Source of the DNA: CAYVQU01 sp964453155
GTDB lineage: Bacteria > Chloroflexota > Anaerolineae > Anaerolineales > UBA11858
Direction: 5' to 3'
DNA length: 16,980 nt
NCBI GenBank assembly: GCA_964453155.1
Contig: CAYVQU010000113.1
Coordinates: forward strand, 1-16,980
Position numbers and translations under genes: made by a program. Within the stretch, counting starts at the first letter, position 1, and each line of letters begins with the position of its first letter. Shown in pieces: positions 7,450-15,614 of the stretch. The notes below the pieces were generated by a model, which was not told the DNA's origin, did no database searches, and saw only the letters and a list, made by a program, of their open reading frames with translations.

Positions 7450-8784
7450 CTATTCCTCAATAATGTATAACGTTACCGACTGCCCCGGGAATGATAATTC
7501 TTCTTCAGATGAGATGGTTTGCATGCCCAGATTTTCAGCTTTAGTGACTGCATCAAGCAACCATTTATCTGCCTGGACAGACTTTTGTCCATCAACGTTC
7601 AGGACGGCAGTTAGAGCAGTATCTTCCGTGTTGATAACCATTATCGTCCGCTTGCCACTTTTTTTCTTTCCAGCCTCACTATCCATAGCGGCATATACGT
7701 TCAATCCAGCCACACCGGAATCAGCATAAATTTGTTGATCGCCAAATTGACTGTACAGCTGATAGACATAGTATGTCGGTCGCACATCCCCAAAAGGCGC
7801 GATCAGCCCAAAACCAGATGAACTACCCGTACCGGCCAATAAAAAGTAATTGGCAATGAAGACCTCTTCAGAAATCATTCGGCCTAAAGCATCCGCCCAC
7901 CAGATCGCATTGTAGTGTGAATCGGGGGTTGCTGCTCCCTGAACCGCATGGGTGTAATGTGAGTTCGTTTCGGTTACCCCAATTGGCAGTTCCCGGCCAG
8001 TTTTTTCCTGGATTAACGCCCGGAGGTATCGCACTGTCCGGTTCCATTCGGGCAATTCTTGCCGTAAATCTTCAATTGAAGCGCTCCCACTGCTTATCGA
8101 TTCGGGAAATGGGTAGCGGTGATAGGTAACAATATCGACCATATCACCATTGGCTTCCAAAAATTCCACCATCCAATCGCGTCCAGAACTATCCTTGGGA
8201 TTCGTTTCAAAATTTGAGGTATATGTGCCGTGCAATTCCGGCCCTAATAAGAGTATGTCGGGATCAACGGCCTTCATCGCCTCAGCGATGGCCCGCCATT
8301 CGCGGTTGAAACGTTCCGTGTCGAAAGAATCAACCGCGGGACGACCTTCGTACAATGTTGGCTCGTTACCGATGCTCCAATACTTGACATTGTAGTCTTT
8401 TTCAACATTGCAATAATGAACTAACGCAGCTGCAGTTTCTGGGGTGCCATTCACCATCCGCACGCTAATCGTGGGAATCGCCCCCATCTGCTCCAAAAAT
8501 GTCATAAACTGGTCTATTTGGTATTCGTTGACATCGAAATTATCGCCCCACTCGCCTCCGGGCCAACGTAGATTCGTAACTTTGGAATCCAGGGCATAAT
8601 CCATCATTCCGGCTGGAACTGCCGTCCACGGACCATGATTCGAACCATAAATCAGGGGGCTAATTGGACCCAGATCAATACCCGAAGCCACCAAAATCGA
8701 CCCAGGGCTTGCGGTTGGAATTGGCTTTGAACTACAAGCTATCAAAAATAATAAGAGAACTAGAAGAAGAAAGGTTCGTTTCAT
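7450..8784 (-). CDS. Lipoprotein, clan GH-A glycoside hydrolase-like (GH44/GH51/GH39 type)
   Basis: 444 residues. The N-terminus is a lipoprotein signal with lipobox LIAC, lipidation at Cys17, so the protein is anchored outside the cell. The mature part starts with ISPLIYGSNHGPW (41-53), typical of GH44/GH51/GH39 relatives, followed by a (beta/alpha)8-like region. Candidate acid/base is Glu141 in WSIGNEP (136-142); candidate nucleophile is Glu272 in VTETNSH (270-276). These are the two glutamates expected after strands 4 and 7 of clan GH-A. A C-terminal beta-sandwich (about 350-444) completes the fold, as in arabinofuranosidases. Start ATG 8784 has GAGG seven bases upstream. Likely role: trimming of plant or microbial polysaccharide at the surface; substrate unresolved. 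It lies upstream of another exported protein on the same strand, but a 331-base gap argues for separate promoters. Confidence 0.75.
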   Translation of the reverse strand: MKRTFLLLVLLLFLIACSSKPIPTASPGSILVASGIDLGPISPLIYGSNHGPWTAVPAGMMDYALDSKVTNLRWPGGEWGDNFDVNEYQIDQFMTFLEQMGAIPTISVRMVNGTPETAAALVHYCNVEKDYNVKYWSIGNEPTLYEGRPAVDSFDTERFNREWRAIAEAMKAVDPDILLLGPELHGTYTSNFETNPKDSSGRDWMVEFLEANGDMVDIVTYHRYPFPESISSGSASIEDLRQELPEWNRTVRYLRALIQEKTGRELPIGVTETNSHYTHAVQGAATPDSHYNAIWWADALGRMISEEVFIANYFLLAGTGSSSGFGLIAPFGDVRPTYYVYQLYSQFGDQQIYADSGVAGLNVYAAMDSEAGKKKSGKRTIMVINTEDTALTAVLNVDGQKSVQADKWLLDAVTKAENLGMQTISSEEELSFPGQSVTLYIIEE

Positions 8785-9131
8785 GGGTTGGCCTCGATGA
8801 TTAATTGTGATGTTAGTAATTTTGACGAGCCTAATTATAAGCGGTTACTCCGTAATATGGCCTACGATTTGATTCTCCGACTCACGAACGAACAGTAACC
8901 AGATTTGGTTTTGGTACCGCCGCGAACCGCCTTGGCGCAAGGCAGGTCAGGATCAATTTGGGTTGGTTTGCACCTCGAATCGAATGTATTAAAACCAATA
9001 GAGACCCCGTAATAAATCTTAAGCAAGTACTCGCAAACCAATTGCCAAAATGTATGGTTTTCGCCAGATTTCTGATGTTATCCTAATGTTTCTTGCAACA
9101 GGATATTATTACCTTTGCTTATAATAGGGTC
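8785..9131. promoter_or_regulatory. Divergent promoter region between the GH-like lipoprotein gene and ppc
   Basis: For the minus-strand gene a TATAAT lies at plus-strand 8834-8839, predicting a start near 8827 and a leader of about 43 bases; no good -35 is seen. For ppc a TATAAT lies at 9120-9125, directly before the ATG at 9132. Between them is a short hairpin, GCCTT (8929-8933) with AAGGC (8939-8943), in a GC-rich patch within AT-rich DNA. No coding frame, tRNA or recognised riboswitch was found. Confidence 0.5.
9120..9125 (+). promoter_or_regulatory. -10 element immediately upstream of ppc
   Basis: A consensus TATAAT occupies positions -12 to -7 relative to the A of ATG 9132. If used, transcription would begin at or next to the start codon, giving a leaderless mRNA. 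The matching -35 is not recognisable. It also argues against the TTG at 9093 as the start, which would lie upstream of the promoter. Confidence 0.45.
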
Positions 9132-11831
9132 ATGAATCTTTCCCAAATTGTCCGCCTGCTAGGCAATATCCTAGGTCAAGTCCTAATTGAACAAGAATCC
9201 AATGATGTTTTTATTATTGAGGAAGACATTCGCAATCTTTCCAAAGAGCGAAGAGATAAAAATCCTAAAGCCCAGGAACAATTACAAACAAAGGTGGCAT
9301 CTTTAACCTCCCAACAAGCTCGAGCGGTTGCTTCCGCGTTTGCTTTGTATTTTGATCTCATTAACTTAGCAGAGGAGAATGAGCGGATTGCGACCTTTAG
9401 TAAATCAAAAAAAGCCCAGGGAATATCAACCGGTTCAATTAAATCTGTTATAGAAAATTTCAAGGCTCAAGGGCGATCTGTCGAGCAAATTCAGGAAATG
9501 GTGGAAAGTCTAGATATCGAATTGGTCCTAACAGCTCATCCAACGCAGGCCAAACGGCGTTCATTACTATCAAAACTGGTACGAATTTCTCAGCTATTGA
9601 AAGAGCTGACAGGCATTGCCCCTCAACATACTGGTAAGGATGAAATTCTCAACGAACTTTATGCAGAAATCAGCACCTACTGGCTTACTGAAAGAGAACG
9701 TACAGCCAAGCCCCAAGTAACTGACGAGGTTCGTACGGGGCTCTATTTTGTCGATGAAGTGTTCTGGGATGTAATTCCACTTATCTACCAGGAATTGGAA
9801 GAAGCATTAGCCGACCATTACCCAGGGGTAAAAACACCCACTAAATGGTTAGGACTCGCCTCCTGGATGGGAGGGGACCGAGACGGGAATCCGAATGTCA
9901 CTCACTCAATCACTGCTGAGACCCTCCGCCTCCATCGCGGTTTAGCCATTGAGAAACATCGCAAATCGATCCAGAAATTGGCACGCAAACTTACTTTTTC
10001 AGAACGGTCATTTCCTCCCCCGGTTTCTCTAACGGAGTGGTTCCAAAGTCGTAAACCGTACCCCGAGCATGTTACCTATTTAGTATCGCGCTACAAACAT
10101 GAACCGTTCAGATTAGCGCTATCGCTCTTGGCGTCCGATTTGCGGTTCGCATCACAGGAAGACATGACCTCCCATTTACTGTCGGATGATCTGCACCAGG
10201 CGAGGGTTCAATTGCGCCCACTGTTATCCCCCATAAAAATCATTTCCGATCACTTACCCGAAAAACTGGGGAAACCGACCATCCAAACCTTAGAACAACA
10301 ACTTAATATTTTTGGTTTACATGCAGCCCGATTAGATATTCGGGAGGAAGCCGCGCGGATAAATGCAGTTGTGGGCGAAATCCTCAGAGCATTGAATATG
10401 ACTCCAAATTTTGAGGATACCTGTTCAGTAGATCGTATCGAGCATCTCACTTCAATGCTTGAAAATCCGCCTCCAATTTTAGCTGCCCATCCCGGAGTGA
10501 CCCCTGATACGGCTGAGACATGGGCGGTGTTTAAGTTGATCAATCGGGCCCAGAAACTATATGGCAAAGATCTTTTTGGTGCATTTGTAATTTCGATGGC
10601 CCATTGTCCGGCAGATGTACTAAGTGTGCTACTTTTAAGCAGATGGTCAGGGTGCCAGGAAAATTTGATGATCACCCCCTTATTTGAGACGGTGGATGAT
10701 CTTCAAAATGCACCAGAAACACTGGATTTTCTATTTGAACACAGTCTCTATCGCCAACACATCCAAGAAAACGGTAATCATCAAATGGTCATGATCGGTT
10801 ATTCAGACAGCAATAAAGACGCTGGTTATCTTTCGGCAAATTGGAGCCTATACCAAGCTCAGGAAAAAATTGCCCGGGTTTGTAGCAAACATGGGATCAA
10901 ACTCACGCTATTTCATGGGCGAGGTGGGACGATTGCACGTGGTGGAGGACCAGCAAGCCGGGTCATTCTGGCCCAACCACCTGGGACAGTCAACGGACGT
11001 TTCCGTTTAACCGAACAAGGAGAAACGATCACTTCTCGATATTCGAACCCCGATATGGCCCACCAGCAATTGGAACAAATGGTGAGTGCAGTATTAACAA
11101 CATCTTTACCGCCAGAGAAAACTAGGCAGATACCCACTTCCTGGCGAAATGAGTTGGAATTAATGAGTAACGCTGCCCGTCAGGCTTATCGTGGATTAGT
11201 ATATGATTCTCCTGAGTTTATGAAATTCTGGCAACAGGTGACTCCGATTCATGAAATCACCCAATTGCGGATCGGTTCTCGCCCTGCGGCGCGCCAACCA
11301 GGAAGTCACCAAGTCAAGAAAATCAGAGCAATCCCTTGGGTCTTCTCTTGGCTGCAAACCCGCTTCAATCTTCCAGGATGGTTCGGCTTAGGCACTGGTT
11401 TAGCAACTTCTTCAGAGGAGCATCTGAAGAAAATGTATGCTGAATGGCCATTTTTCAAAGCACTCCTTGCCAATGCAGAAATGTCTTTGCAAAAGGCCGA
11501 TCTGGAAATCGCAAAACAGTATCTCTCCCTCGTTGATGATCAGGATATTGCCAATGGCTTCTACCAAACAATCTCCTCAGAATACGAGTTGACGAAAGAA
11601 CGCATCCTTGCAATCACTGGGAATGTGAAACTCCTTGACAATGAACGAGATTCACAACGCTCAATCCAGCTCCGCAACCCTTACATTGATCCCCTTAACT
11701 TTATTCAAGTCGAAACACTTCATCGGCTCCGTGCTATCGAAGATCAAACCGGACCCCAGGCTGAGGAGCTTCAAAATATCATGGTACTGACAATAAATGG
11801 TATCGCTTCAGGCTTACGTAATACGGGTTAA
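9132..11831 (+). CDS. ppc: Phosphoenolpyruvate carboxylase
   Basis: 899 residues from ATG 9132, within the bacterial-type range. It carboxylates phosphoenolpyruvate with bicarbonate to oxaloacetate and phosphate, replenishing the TCA cycle in the cytoplasm. Signatures seen: VLTAHPTQAKRRS with catalytic His136; ASWMGGDRDGNPNVT; the Lys motif GYSDSNKDAGYL at 556-567; the glycine-rich active-site loop FHGRGGTIARGGGPA with His595; and a full C-terminus, with RNPYIDPLNFIQ and the invariant ending RNTG, whose Asn takes part in aspartate/malate inhibition in relatives. The His motif ends in Gln (HPTQ), where many bacteria have Glu. The longest frame starts at TTG 9093, but that has no ribosome-binding site and sits before a TATAAT, so ATG 9132 is preferred. 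It stands alone, followed by a terminator. Confidence 0.96.
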   Translation: MNLSQIVRLLGNILGQVLIEQESNDVFIIEEDIRNLSKERRDKNPKAQEQLQTKVASLTSQQARAVASAFALYFDLINLAEENERIATFSKSKKAQGISTGSIKSVIENFKAQGRSVEQIQEMVESLDIELVLTAHPTQAKRRSLLSKLVRISQLLKELTGIAPQHTGKDEILNELYAEISTYWLTERERTAKPQVTDEVRTGLYFVDEVFWDVIPLIYQELEEALADHYPGVKTPTKWLGLASWMGGDRDGNPNVTHSITAETLRLHRGLAIEKHRKSIQKLARKLTFSERSFPPPVSLTEWFQSRKPYPEHVTYLVSRYKHEPFRLALSLLASDLRFASQEDMTSHLLSDDLHQARVQLRPLLSPIKIISDHLPEKLGKPTIQTLEQQLNIFGLHAARLDIREEAARINAVVGEILRALNMTPNFEDTCSVDRIEHLTSMLENPPPILAAHPGVTPDTAETWAVFKLINRAQKLYGKDLFGAFVISMAHCPADVLSVLLLSRWSGCQENLMITPLFETVDDLQNAPETLDFLFEHSLYRQHIQENGNHQMVMIGYSDSNKDAGYLSANWSLYQAQEKIARVCSKHGIKLTLFHGRGGTIARGGGPASRVILAQPPGTVNGRFRLTEQGETITSRYSNPDMAHQQLEQMVSAVLTTSLPPEKTRQIPTSWRNELELMSNAARQAYRGLVYDSPEFMKFWQQVTPIHEITQLRIGSRPAARQPGSHQVKKIRAIPWVFSWLQTRFNLPGWFGLGTGLATSSEEHLKKMYAEWPFFKALLANAEMSLQKADLEIAKQYLSLVDDQDIANGFYQTISSEYELTKERILAITGNVKLLDNERDSQRSIQLRNPYIDPLNFIQVETLHRLRAIEDQTGPQAEELQNIMVLTINGIASGLRNTG

Positions 11832-11854
11832 TTCCCTAAAGTGCCCTACCCATT

Positions 11855-11878
11855 AAACCCGTAGGCGTATGGGTTTTT
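11855..11878 (+). terminator. Rho-independent terminator of ppc
   Basis: The stem arms AAACCCGTA (11855-11863) and TATGGGTTT (11868-11876) pair over nine positions with one G-U wobble and a GGCG loop, then continue into a T-run (11874-11878). It begins 24 bases after the ppc stop. Confidence 0.8.
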
Positions 11879-12036
11879 GAGCAAACCCGGTGATTCTCTT
11901 CCAGCTAGCATCCTAACAAAACATTTTTGCTAAGTGATTCGCGCCGCGCACCCTCCATCCGAAGCCAAGTCTGCTCCAATTTGACTAAGCGTCCCAAAAA
12001 AAATCTACCGAATATCTGTTTAATTTAATTTGCCAT

Positions 12037-12042
12037 TATAAT
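12037..12042 (+). promoter_or_regulatory. -10 element of ctaA
   Basis: A consensus TATAAT predicts transcription from about 12049. Because the first in-frame ATG (12041) overlaps the hexamer, it would not be in the transcript; this supports translation from ATG 12092. No clear -35 is seen at 16-18 bases. A TTGACT lies at 11981-11986, too far away. The gap 11879-12036 holds nothing else I recognise. Confidence 0.45.
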
Positions 12043-12091
12043 GACAATGCAACCTCGCACATCAAAACTTTCGTCAAATTTCGGAGAAACT

Positions 12092-13132
12092 ATGCCCCAA
12101 ACACAAAATCGTTCGGTCAAGATCTGGTTATTCATTTTTGCATTTATCGTTGGATTTTTAATCGTCTTTGGCGGTTATGTCCGCCTGACCCGGTCGGGAT
12201 TATCGATCGTGGAATGGGACCCGGTGAGTGGCGTGTTGCCCCCGATTGGCGAACAGGCTTGGCTGGCAGAATTTGAAAAATATCAGGAATCGCCCGAATT
12301 CCAACTCATCAATGCCGATATGGAAATGGACGGGTTCAAGATCATTTTTTTCAATGAGTGGCTGCATCGTCTCGTCGCTCGGCTGGCGGGGTTTGCGTAT
12401 GCGATTCCGGTTTTTTACTTCTTATTCAAGGGCGCCATCCCCCGCAAAGAATTCGGGATTTATGTGGTGATGGGACTGTTATTTGTGGGTCAGGCCTTCA
12501 TGGGTTGGTTCATGGTGGCCAGCGGATTGGTGGACCGCCCCTCAGTGAGTCATTTACGGCTAACTCTCCATTTACTACTGGCCCTGACGCTATTAGGTTT
12601 GAGTCTGTGGGTTGCTCTCGGGCATCATTTCGGGTTTCCGGCTGCGAAAAATAAAGCCAAGTGGTCCGCATTCTCCCGGGTCGCGCTACTGGGCTTAGTC
12701 ATCCTATTGGTTCAAATTTCATATGGCGGTTTCACAGCGGGGTTGAAGGCGGGTCATATTTCGGATAGCTGGCCCACGATGTTTGGCCGGTGGCTGCCCC
12801 CAGGGTTATTTGTTTCGGTCCAAAGTCTGTATGAGTTGCCGCAAACGGTGTACTTCATTCATCGTTGGTTCGCTTTCGTGGCCTTAATCGTAATGATCGG
12901 CATTTACAACAATGCTCGCCAGCGCGGGATTGACAAAGATATTGTCTCTGGGCTGCTCTGGGTGCTGGTGATAGGTTGTGTCCAGATTCTGTTTGGAATC
13001 TTCGTAGTGTTATTCCATGTTCAGATTTCGCTGGCTTTGTTGCATCAGGCGATTGCGATCGTATTATTCGCCTTGGCGATATTTTTCATTCACCGCTTGC
13101 GGGCTTTGGATCGCCAGCATTTATCAAAATAA
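12092..13132 (+). CDS. ctaA: Heme A synthase, Cox15/CtaA family (mitochondrial-type)
   Basis: 346 residues from the chosen start, a polytopic membrane protein with about eight spans. It oxidises the C8 methyl of heme O to a formyl group, making heme A for aa3-type oxidases. Four histidines expected to ligate the two hemes are present: His92 (EWLHRL), His160 (RLTLHLLL), His257 (YFIHRWF) and His318 (LLHQAI). The N-terminus, GGYVRLTRSGLSIVEWDPV with a long loop containing the EF.KY..SPEFQ motif, is the form found in mitochondria, Alphaproteobacteria and Bacteroidota, not the shorter Bacillus-type CtaA with paired cysteines. Start: ATG 12092 has GGAG five bases upstream, whereas ATG 12041 overlaps a TATAAT. 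It converges on ctaB, which makes its substrate. Confidence 0.93.
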   Translation: MPQTQNRSVKIWLFIFAFIVGFLIVFGGYVRLTRSGLSIVEWDPVSGVLPPIGEQAWLAEFEKYQESPEFQLINADMEMDGFKIIFFNEWLHRLVARLAGFAYAIPVFYFLFKGAIPRKEFGIYVVMGLLFVGQAFMGWFMVASGLVDRPSVSHLRLTLHLLLALTLLGLSLWVALGHHFGFPAAKNKAKWSAFSRVALLGLVILLVQISYGGFTAGLKAGHISDSWPTMFGRWLPPGLFVSVQSLYELPQTVYFIHRWFAFVALIVMIGIYNNARQRGIDKDIVSGLLWVLVIGCVQILFGIFVVLFHVQISLALLHQAIAIVLFALAIFFIHRLRALDRQHLSK

Positions 13133-13142
13133 AAACAAAATG

Positions 13143-13200
13143 AACGCAGTTTTTCATGATAAACGCAGATTTTTAAATTCTTCATCAGCGTAATCTGCGT
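13143..13200. repeat. Degenerate AACGCAG repeat with 9-bp inverted arms
   Basis: AACGCAG occurs at 13143-13149 and again at 13162-13168. ACGCAGATT (13163-13171) is the exact reverse complement of AATCTGCGT (13192-13200). This kind of CGCAGATTT element is often dispersed between genes in bacterial genomes; similar pieces lie near 2277-2325 here. Confidence 0.55.
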
Positions 13201-13242
13201 CCAAAATTTGCACTAAGAATATTCAAAAACGATTAAAATGTG

Positions 13243-13277
13243 AATCGGCCTTATCAAATTTGATCAGGCCGATTTTT
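13243..13277 (+). terminator. Terminator between the convergent ctaA and ctaB genes
   Basis: AATCGGCCT (13243-13251) pairs with AGGCCGATT (13266-13274), and the interior ATCAAATTTGAT is itself palindromic, so the stem can extend past one T-C mismatch. A T-run (13273-13277) follows on the plus strand, fitting ctaA. The structure abuts the ctaB stop codon; read on the minus strand it lacks a good T-run but may still act. Confidence 0.8.
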
Positions 13278-14592
13278 ATATCACCGTATCCAGCACGATG
13301 GCTAGGAAGATTAACCCCAAATACATACTCGAATAACGGTACATTCGCCAGGCAACTTTGTTTCCTTCCAACTTGATCACACGCCAGGCGGTGTAAATCA
13401 ACCCGCCCCCAAACAAGAGCGAAGCGGCCAGATAGATGCTCCCGGTCATCCCCAAGATGGGCATCACTAGGGTTAGGGCGACCAACCCGATCGTGTAGAT
13501 GAATATTTGCTGCCGGGTTTCTTTTTCACCGCGGACGACCGGCAACATCGGAACTCCGGCCCGAGCATAATCTTTCATACGGACGATGGCCAAAGCCCAG
13601 AAATGAGGCGGTGTCCAAAAGAAGATGATCGCAAACAGCAGCCAGGCTTGGAGATCCAAGGATCCGGTTGCGGCTGCCCAGCCCACCATCGGCGGAATCG
13701 CCCCAGCCCCACCGCCAATCACAATATTTTGGACCGTCGCTTTTTTGAGAAACAGACTGTACAAAACGACATAATAAACCGCGCCAACTAGAGATAGAAA
13801 AGCGCCCAGAAAATTAACAAATCCGGCGACCAAATAAACCCCGATAATACAAACCGCAATGCCAAACGACAAACCTTCGGCGGGAGTCATCCGTCCTGCG
13901 GCCAGGGGACGTTTGGCCGTGCGCTGCATTAATTGGTCTAAATTACGGTCGATGTATTGATTAATGGCACTGGAACCCGCCGCAGCCATCCCGCCGCCAA
14001 CCATGGTCCAAAAGGTGAGGGCCAACGGCGGAAAACTACCATACCCCATCACCAAACCCGCATAGGTGGTGGTTAACAACAACAAAACAATGATGGGTTT
14101 CGAGAGCGCGACGAAATCTCGCAAGCGTTGACGTACATCAAAGGATGGGAAAGTCGAAGTTTGGGGCCGGGAGAATAACCCGGTTACGATAAACAAGACC
14201 AGAAAGGCGAATATAAATACCCAAACCGTCCCCGAATGCAACCACTGAATACCATTAGTTTGACCGATTGAAAACCGCGCCCCGGTAAATATCAGAGCAA
14301 AAAACAAGGTTGCCACTGAAGTTACCACCGGCAGCAGAGCTGGATGGTCACGATGGGTGCGCCAGGCCTCGAAGACCAACGCAGCCATGCCAATTAACGT
14401 CACCCCCACAGTGATACGATGGACCAATTGCAACCAGCCCGGTAAACCGACGGGAATACATACCGGCCAGCCGGGGCACGCGCCCGACGTGGAATTGGCG
14501 GCAGCAAACCAGCCGCCCGCCAGGATCAAGATGACCAGTACAGAAATAATGATGAGCAAACGAGAGAAAGGTGTGGTGTATTGTAGTTTCAT
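13276..14592 (-). CDS. ctaB: Protoheme IX farnesyltransferase (heme O synthase) fused to an N-terminal half-CtaA domain
   Basis: 438 residues against ~290-310 for ordinary CtaB. Residues ~155-438 are a complete UbiA-family heme O synthase, which adds farnesyl from farnesyl diphosphate to protoheme: NQYIDRNLDQ (N211, D215, D219) is the first Asp-rich motif, KRPLAAG (228-233) follows, and YSLFLKKATVQNIVIGGGAGA with PPMVGWAA and FFWTPPHFWALA are CtaB hallmarks. Residues 1-140 form about four spans and look like one half of CtaA: Cys39 and Cys45 in ACPGWPVC, as in the extracellular loop of Bacillus-type CtaA, plus His58 (LVHR) and His119 (WLHSG). Its ATG shares an A with the TGA of the preceding gene (TGATG), with no separate ribosome-binding site, so translation is probably coupled. 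The half-CtaA part may bind heme or hand it on; it is unlikely to be a full heme A synthase alone. Confidence 0.93.
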   Translation of the reverse strand: MKLQYTTPFSRLLIIISVLVILILAGGWFAAANSTSGACPGWPVCIPVGLPGWLQLVHRITVGVTLIGMAALVFEAWRTHRDHPALLPVVTSVATLFFALIFTGARFSIGQTNGIQWLHSGTVWVFIFAFLVLFIVTGLFSRPQTSTFPSFDVRQRLRDFVALSKPIIVLLLLTTTYAGLVMGYGSFPPLALTFWTMVGGGMAAAGSSAINQYIDRNLDQLMQRTAKRPLAAGRMTPAEGLSFGIAVCIIGVYLVAGFVNFLGAFLSLVGAVYYVVLYSLFLKKATVQNIVIGGGAGAIPPMVGWAAATGSLDLQAWLLFAIIFFWTPPHFWALAIVRMKDYARAGVPMLPVVRGEKETRQQIFIYTIGLVALTLVMPILGMTGSIYLAASLLFGGGLIYTAWRVIKLEGNKVAWRMYRYSSMYLGLIFLAIVLDTVI

Positions 14593-15464
14593 CAGCGGAG
14601 AATGAGTGAATCGCTTTCTTCGAGATATTCAAACAAAATAATCTGGCCGGGCAAAAATTCAACCTGATCGGAAAAAATCTGGCGATAATTTTGATCGTCA
14701 TCTCTGAGGTTAATTTGGACCTGATAATTACCAGGCTCTATCTCGATATATTCTACTCCAGATATTCGGCCATTGCGGCTGATTCCGGCTGGTTGGTAAG
14801 TTTCATCGAGATAAATTTCGCCCTCAACTTCGATCCGGATCGATAAGGGATAATGGCTGCCTCCAAAAATTTCGGCCGGGTCAGCACCTTCGGGGAGGGT
14901 GAAGTTTGCGGGGATATCGACCGATTCTATTTTCCCGCGGGCATCAATGGCCAGGCGGATGCCACTCAACGCAGCTCTTTTTTGCCCCACAGGGAAGTCC
15001 ACAAAGAGGGTGCTGGCAAACAATAAAACCACAAATCCAAAACTGAACGCGGCCGATTTAAAGGTTGGCCAGAGAGTCGTCCGGTTTTTGGTAGCTGGCA
15101 ATCGACGCTCCTCGGGTTGGGGAGTTTTCTCGGCTTTGAAAAGGCTATCCAGCATAGTGGTAATTGATTTACGATCCCCAGGATTTATCGCGACCCACTG
15201 AACCATAGCCGGCACCGCCGACGATCTTTTACCCAGACGATTGTAGACCCACAAGGTATCTTCACGATTTGGTCCATCATCAACTTGACCGGTTAGGATA
15301 ACAATCTTTTCGAGGCGCAACGCGGCCAATGTGGTCAACCACTCCATCCGGAGGGCCCCGATACTGGGCAGCTTCGTGGTGATAATCCGTTGATCTGTTC
15401 TATCTCGCCAGGTTCCAGTAGCAATTCCGCTTTTCTGAGGGATTAATTTAAGGTCTGGTGGCAA
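14592..15464 (-). CDS. Single-span membrane protein of unknown function, 5' end disturbed
   Basis: I do not recognise the family. As an open frame it gives 290 residues from a TTG at 15464 with no ribosome-binding site, so this start is doubtful. An N-terminal part (to ~130) is cytoplasmic-looking with KIVILTGQVDDGP near 53-65. A membrane span lies at about 137-155, and the rest is an outside beta-rich domain (NFTLPEGADPAEIFGG, EPGNYQVQINL) that could be an Ig-like or peptidase-associated fold. A good start, GGGAG plus ATG 15617, lies upstream in the same frame but is separated by a TGA at 15564-15566. Another frame (15470-15610) reads more like protein; two homopolymer length changes would join ATG, that frame and this one into ~341 residues. 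The gene overlaps ctaB by one base (TGATG), suggesting a link with heme or oxidase biogenesis. Confidence 0.6.
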   Translation of the reverse strand: MPPDLKLIPQKSGIATGTWRDRTDQRIITTKLPSIGALRMEWLTTLAALRLEKIVILTGQVDDGPNREDTLWVYNRLGKRSSAVPAMVQWVAINPGDRKSITTMLDSLFKAEKTPQPEERRLPATKNRTTLWPTFKSAAFSFGFVVLLFASTLFVDFPVGQKRAALSGIRLAIDARGKIESVDIPANFTLPEGADPAEIFGGSHYPLSIRIEVEGEIYLDETYQPAGISRNGRISGVEYIEIEPGNYQVQINLRDDDQNYRQIFSDQVEFLPGQIILFEYLEESDSLILR

Positions 15465-15469
15465 GGATT

Positions 15470-15610
15470 TCAGGGCCAGTTCACGCTGACCTGCAATGAT
15501 GAAAATTCCACATCCCCTAAATAACGTTCGCCACTTCCTTGTTTGCCTAACAAGTGCGTATGATCAGACGACTGGTGAGGCAAGATTAAATCTTGGATTT
15601 CGAATCGCTT
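15470..15610 (-). other. Probable displaced 5' coding segment of the membrane-protein gene
   Basis: This frame is open for 46 codons and reads KRFEIQDLILPHQSSDHTHL, then LLGKQGSGERYLGDVEF and so on to NWP, with ordinary codons. The same DNA read in the frame of the 290-residue gene gives several AGG/AGA codons and a TGA. With one fewer A in the AAAA run (plus 15609-15612) the ATG at 15617 enters this frame; with one more C in the CCC run (15473-15475) it passes into the downstream frame as NWPLKSLPPD. The pattern fits compensating indels, real or from sequencing. Confidence 0.5.
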
Positions 15611-15614
15611 TTAA

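Noticed and set aside
8929..8943. Hairpin GCCTT/AAGGC as a terminator
   Set aside because: The arms are only five bases, no T-run follows, and it lies between divergent genes where no terminator is needed.
9093..9131. TTG 9093 as the ppc start
   Set aside because: It has no ribosome-binding site, adds 13 residues unlike the family, and lies upstream of a consensus TATAAT.
10250..10675. 141-codon minus-strand open frame inside ppc
   Set aside because: It lies wholly within a highly conserved enzyme gene and has no recognisable protein pattern.
12041..12091. ATG 12041 as the ctaA start
   Set aside because: The codon overlaps the TATAAT, while ATG 12092 has a well-spaced GGAG.
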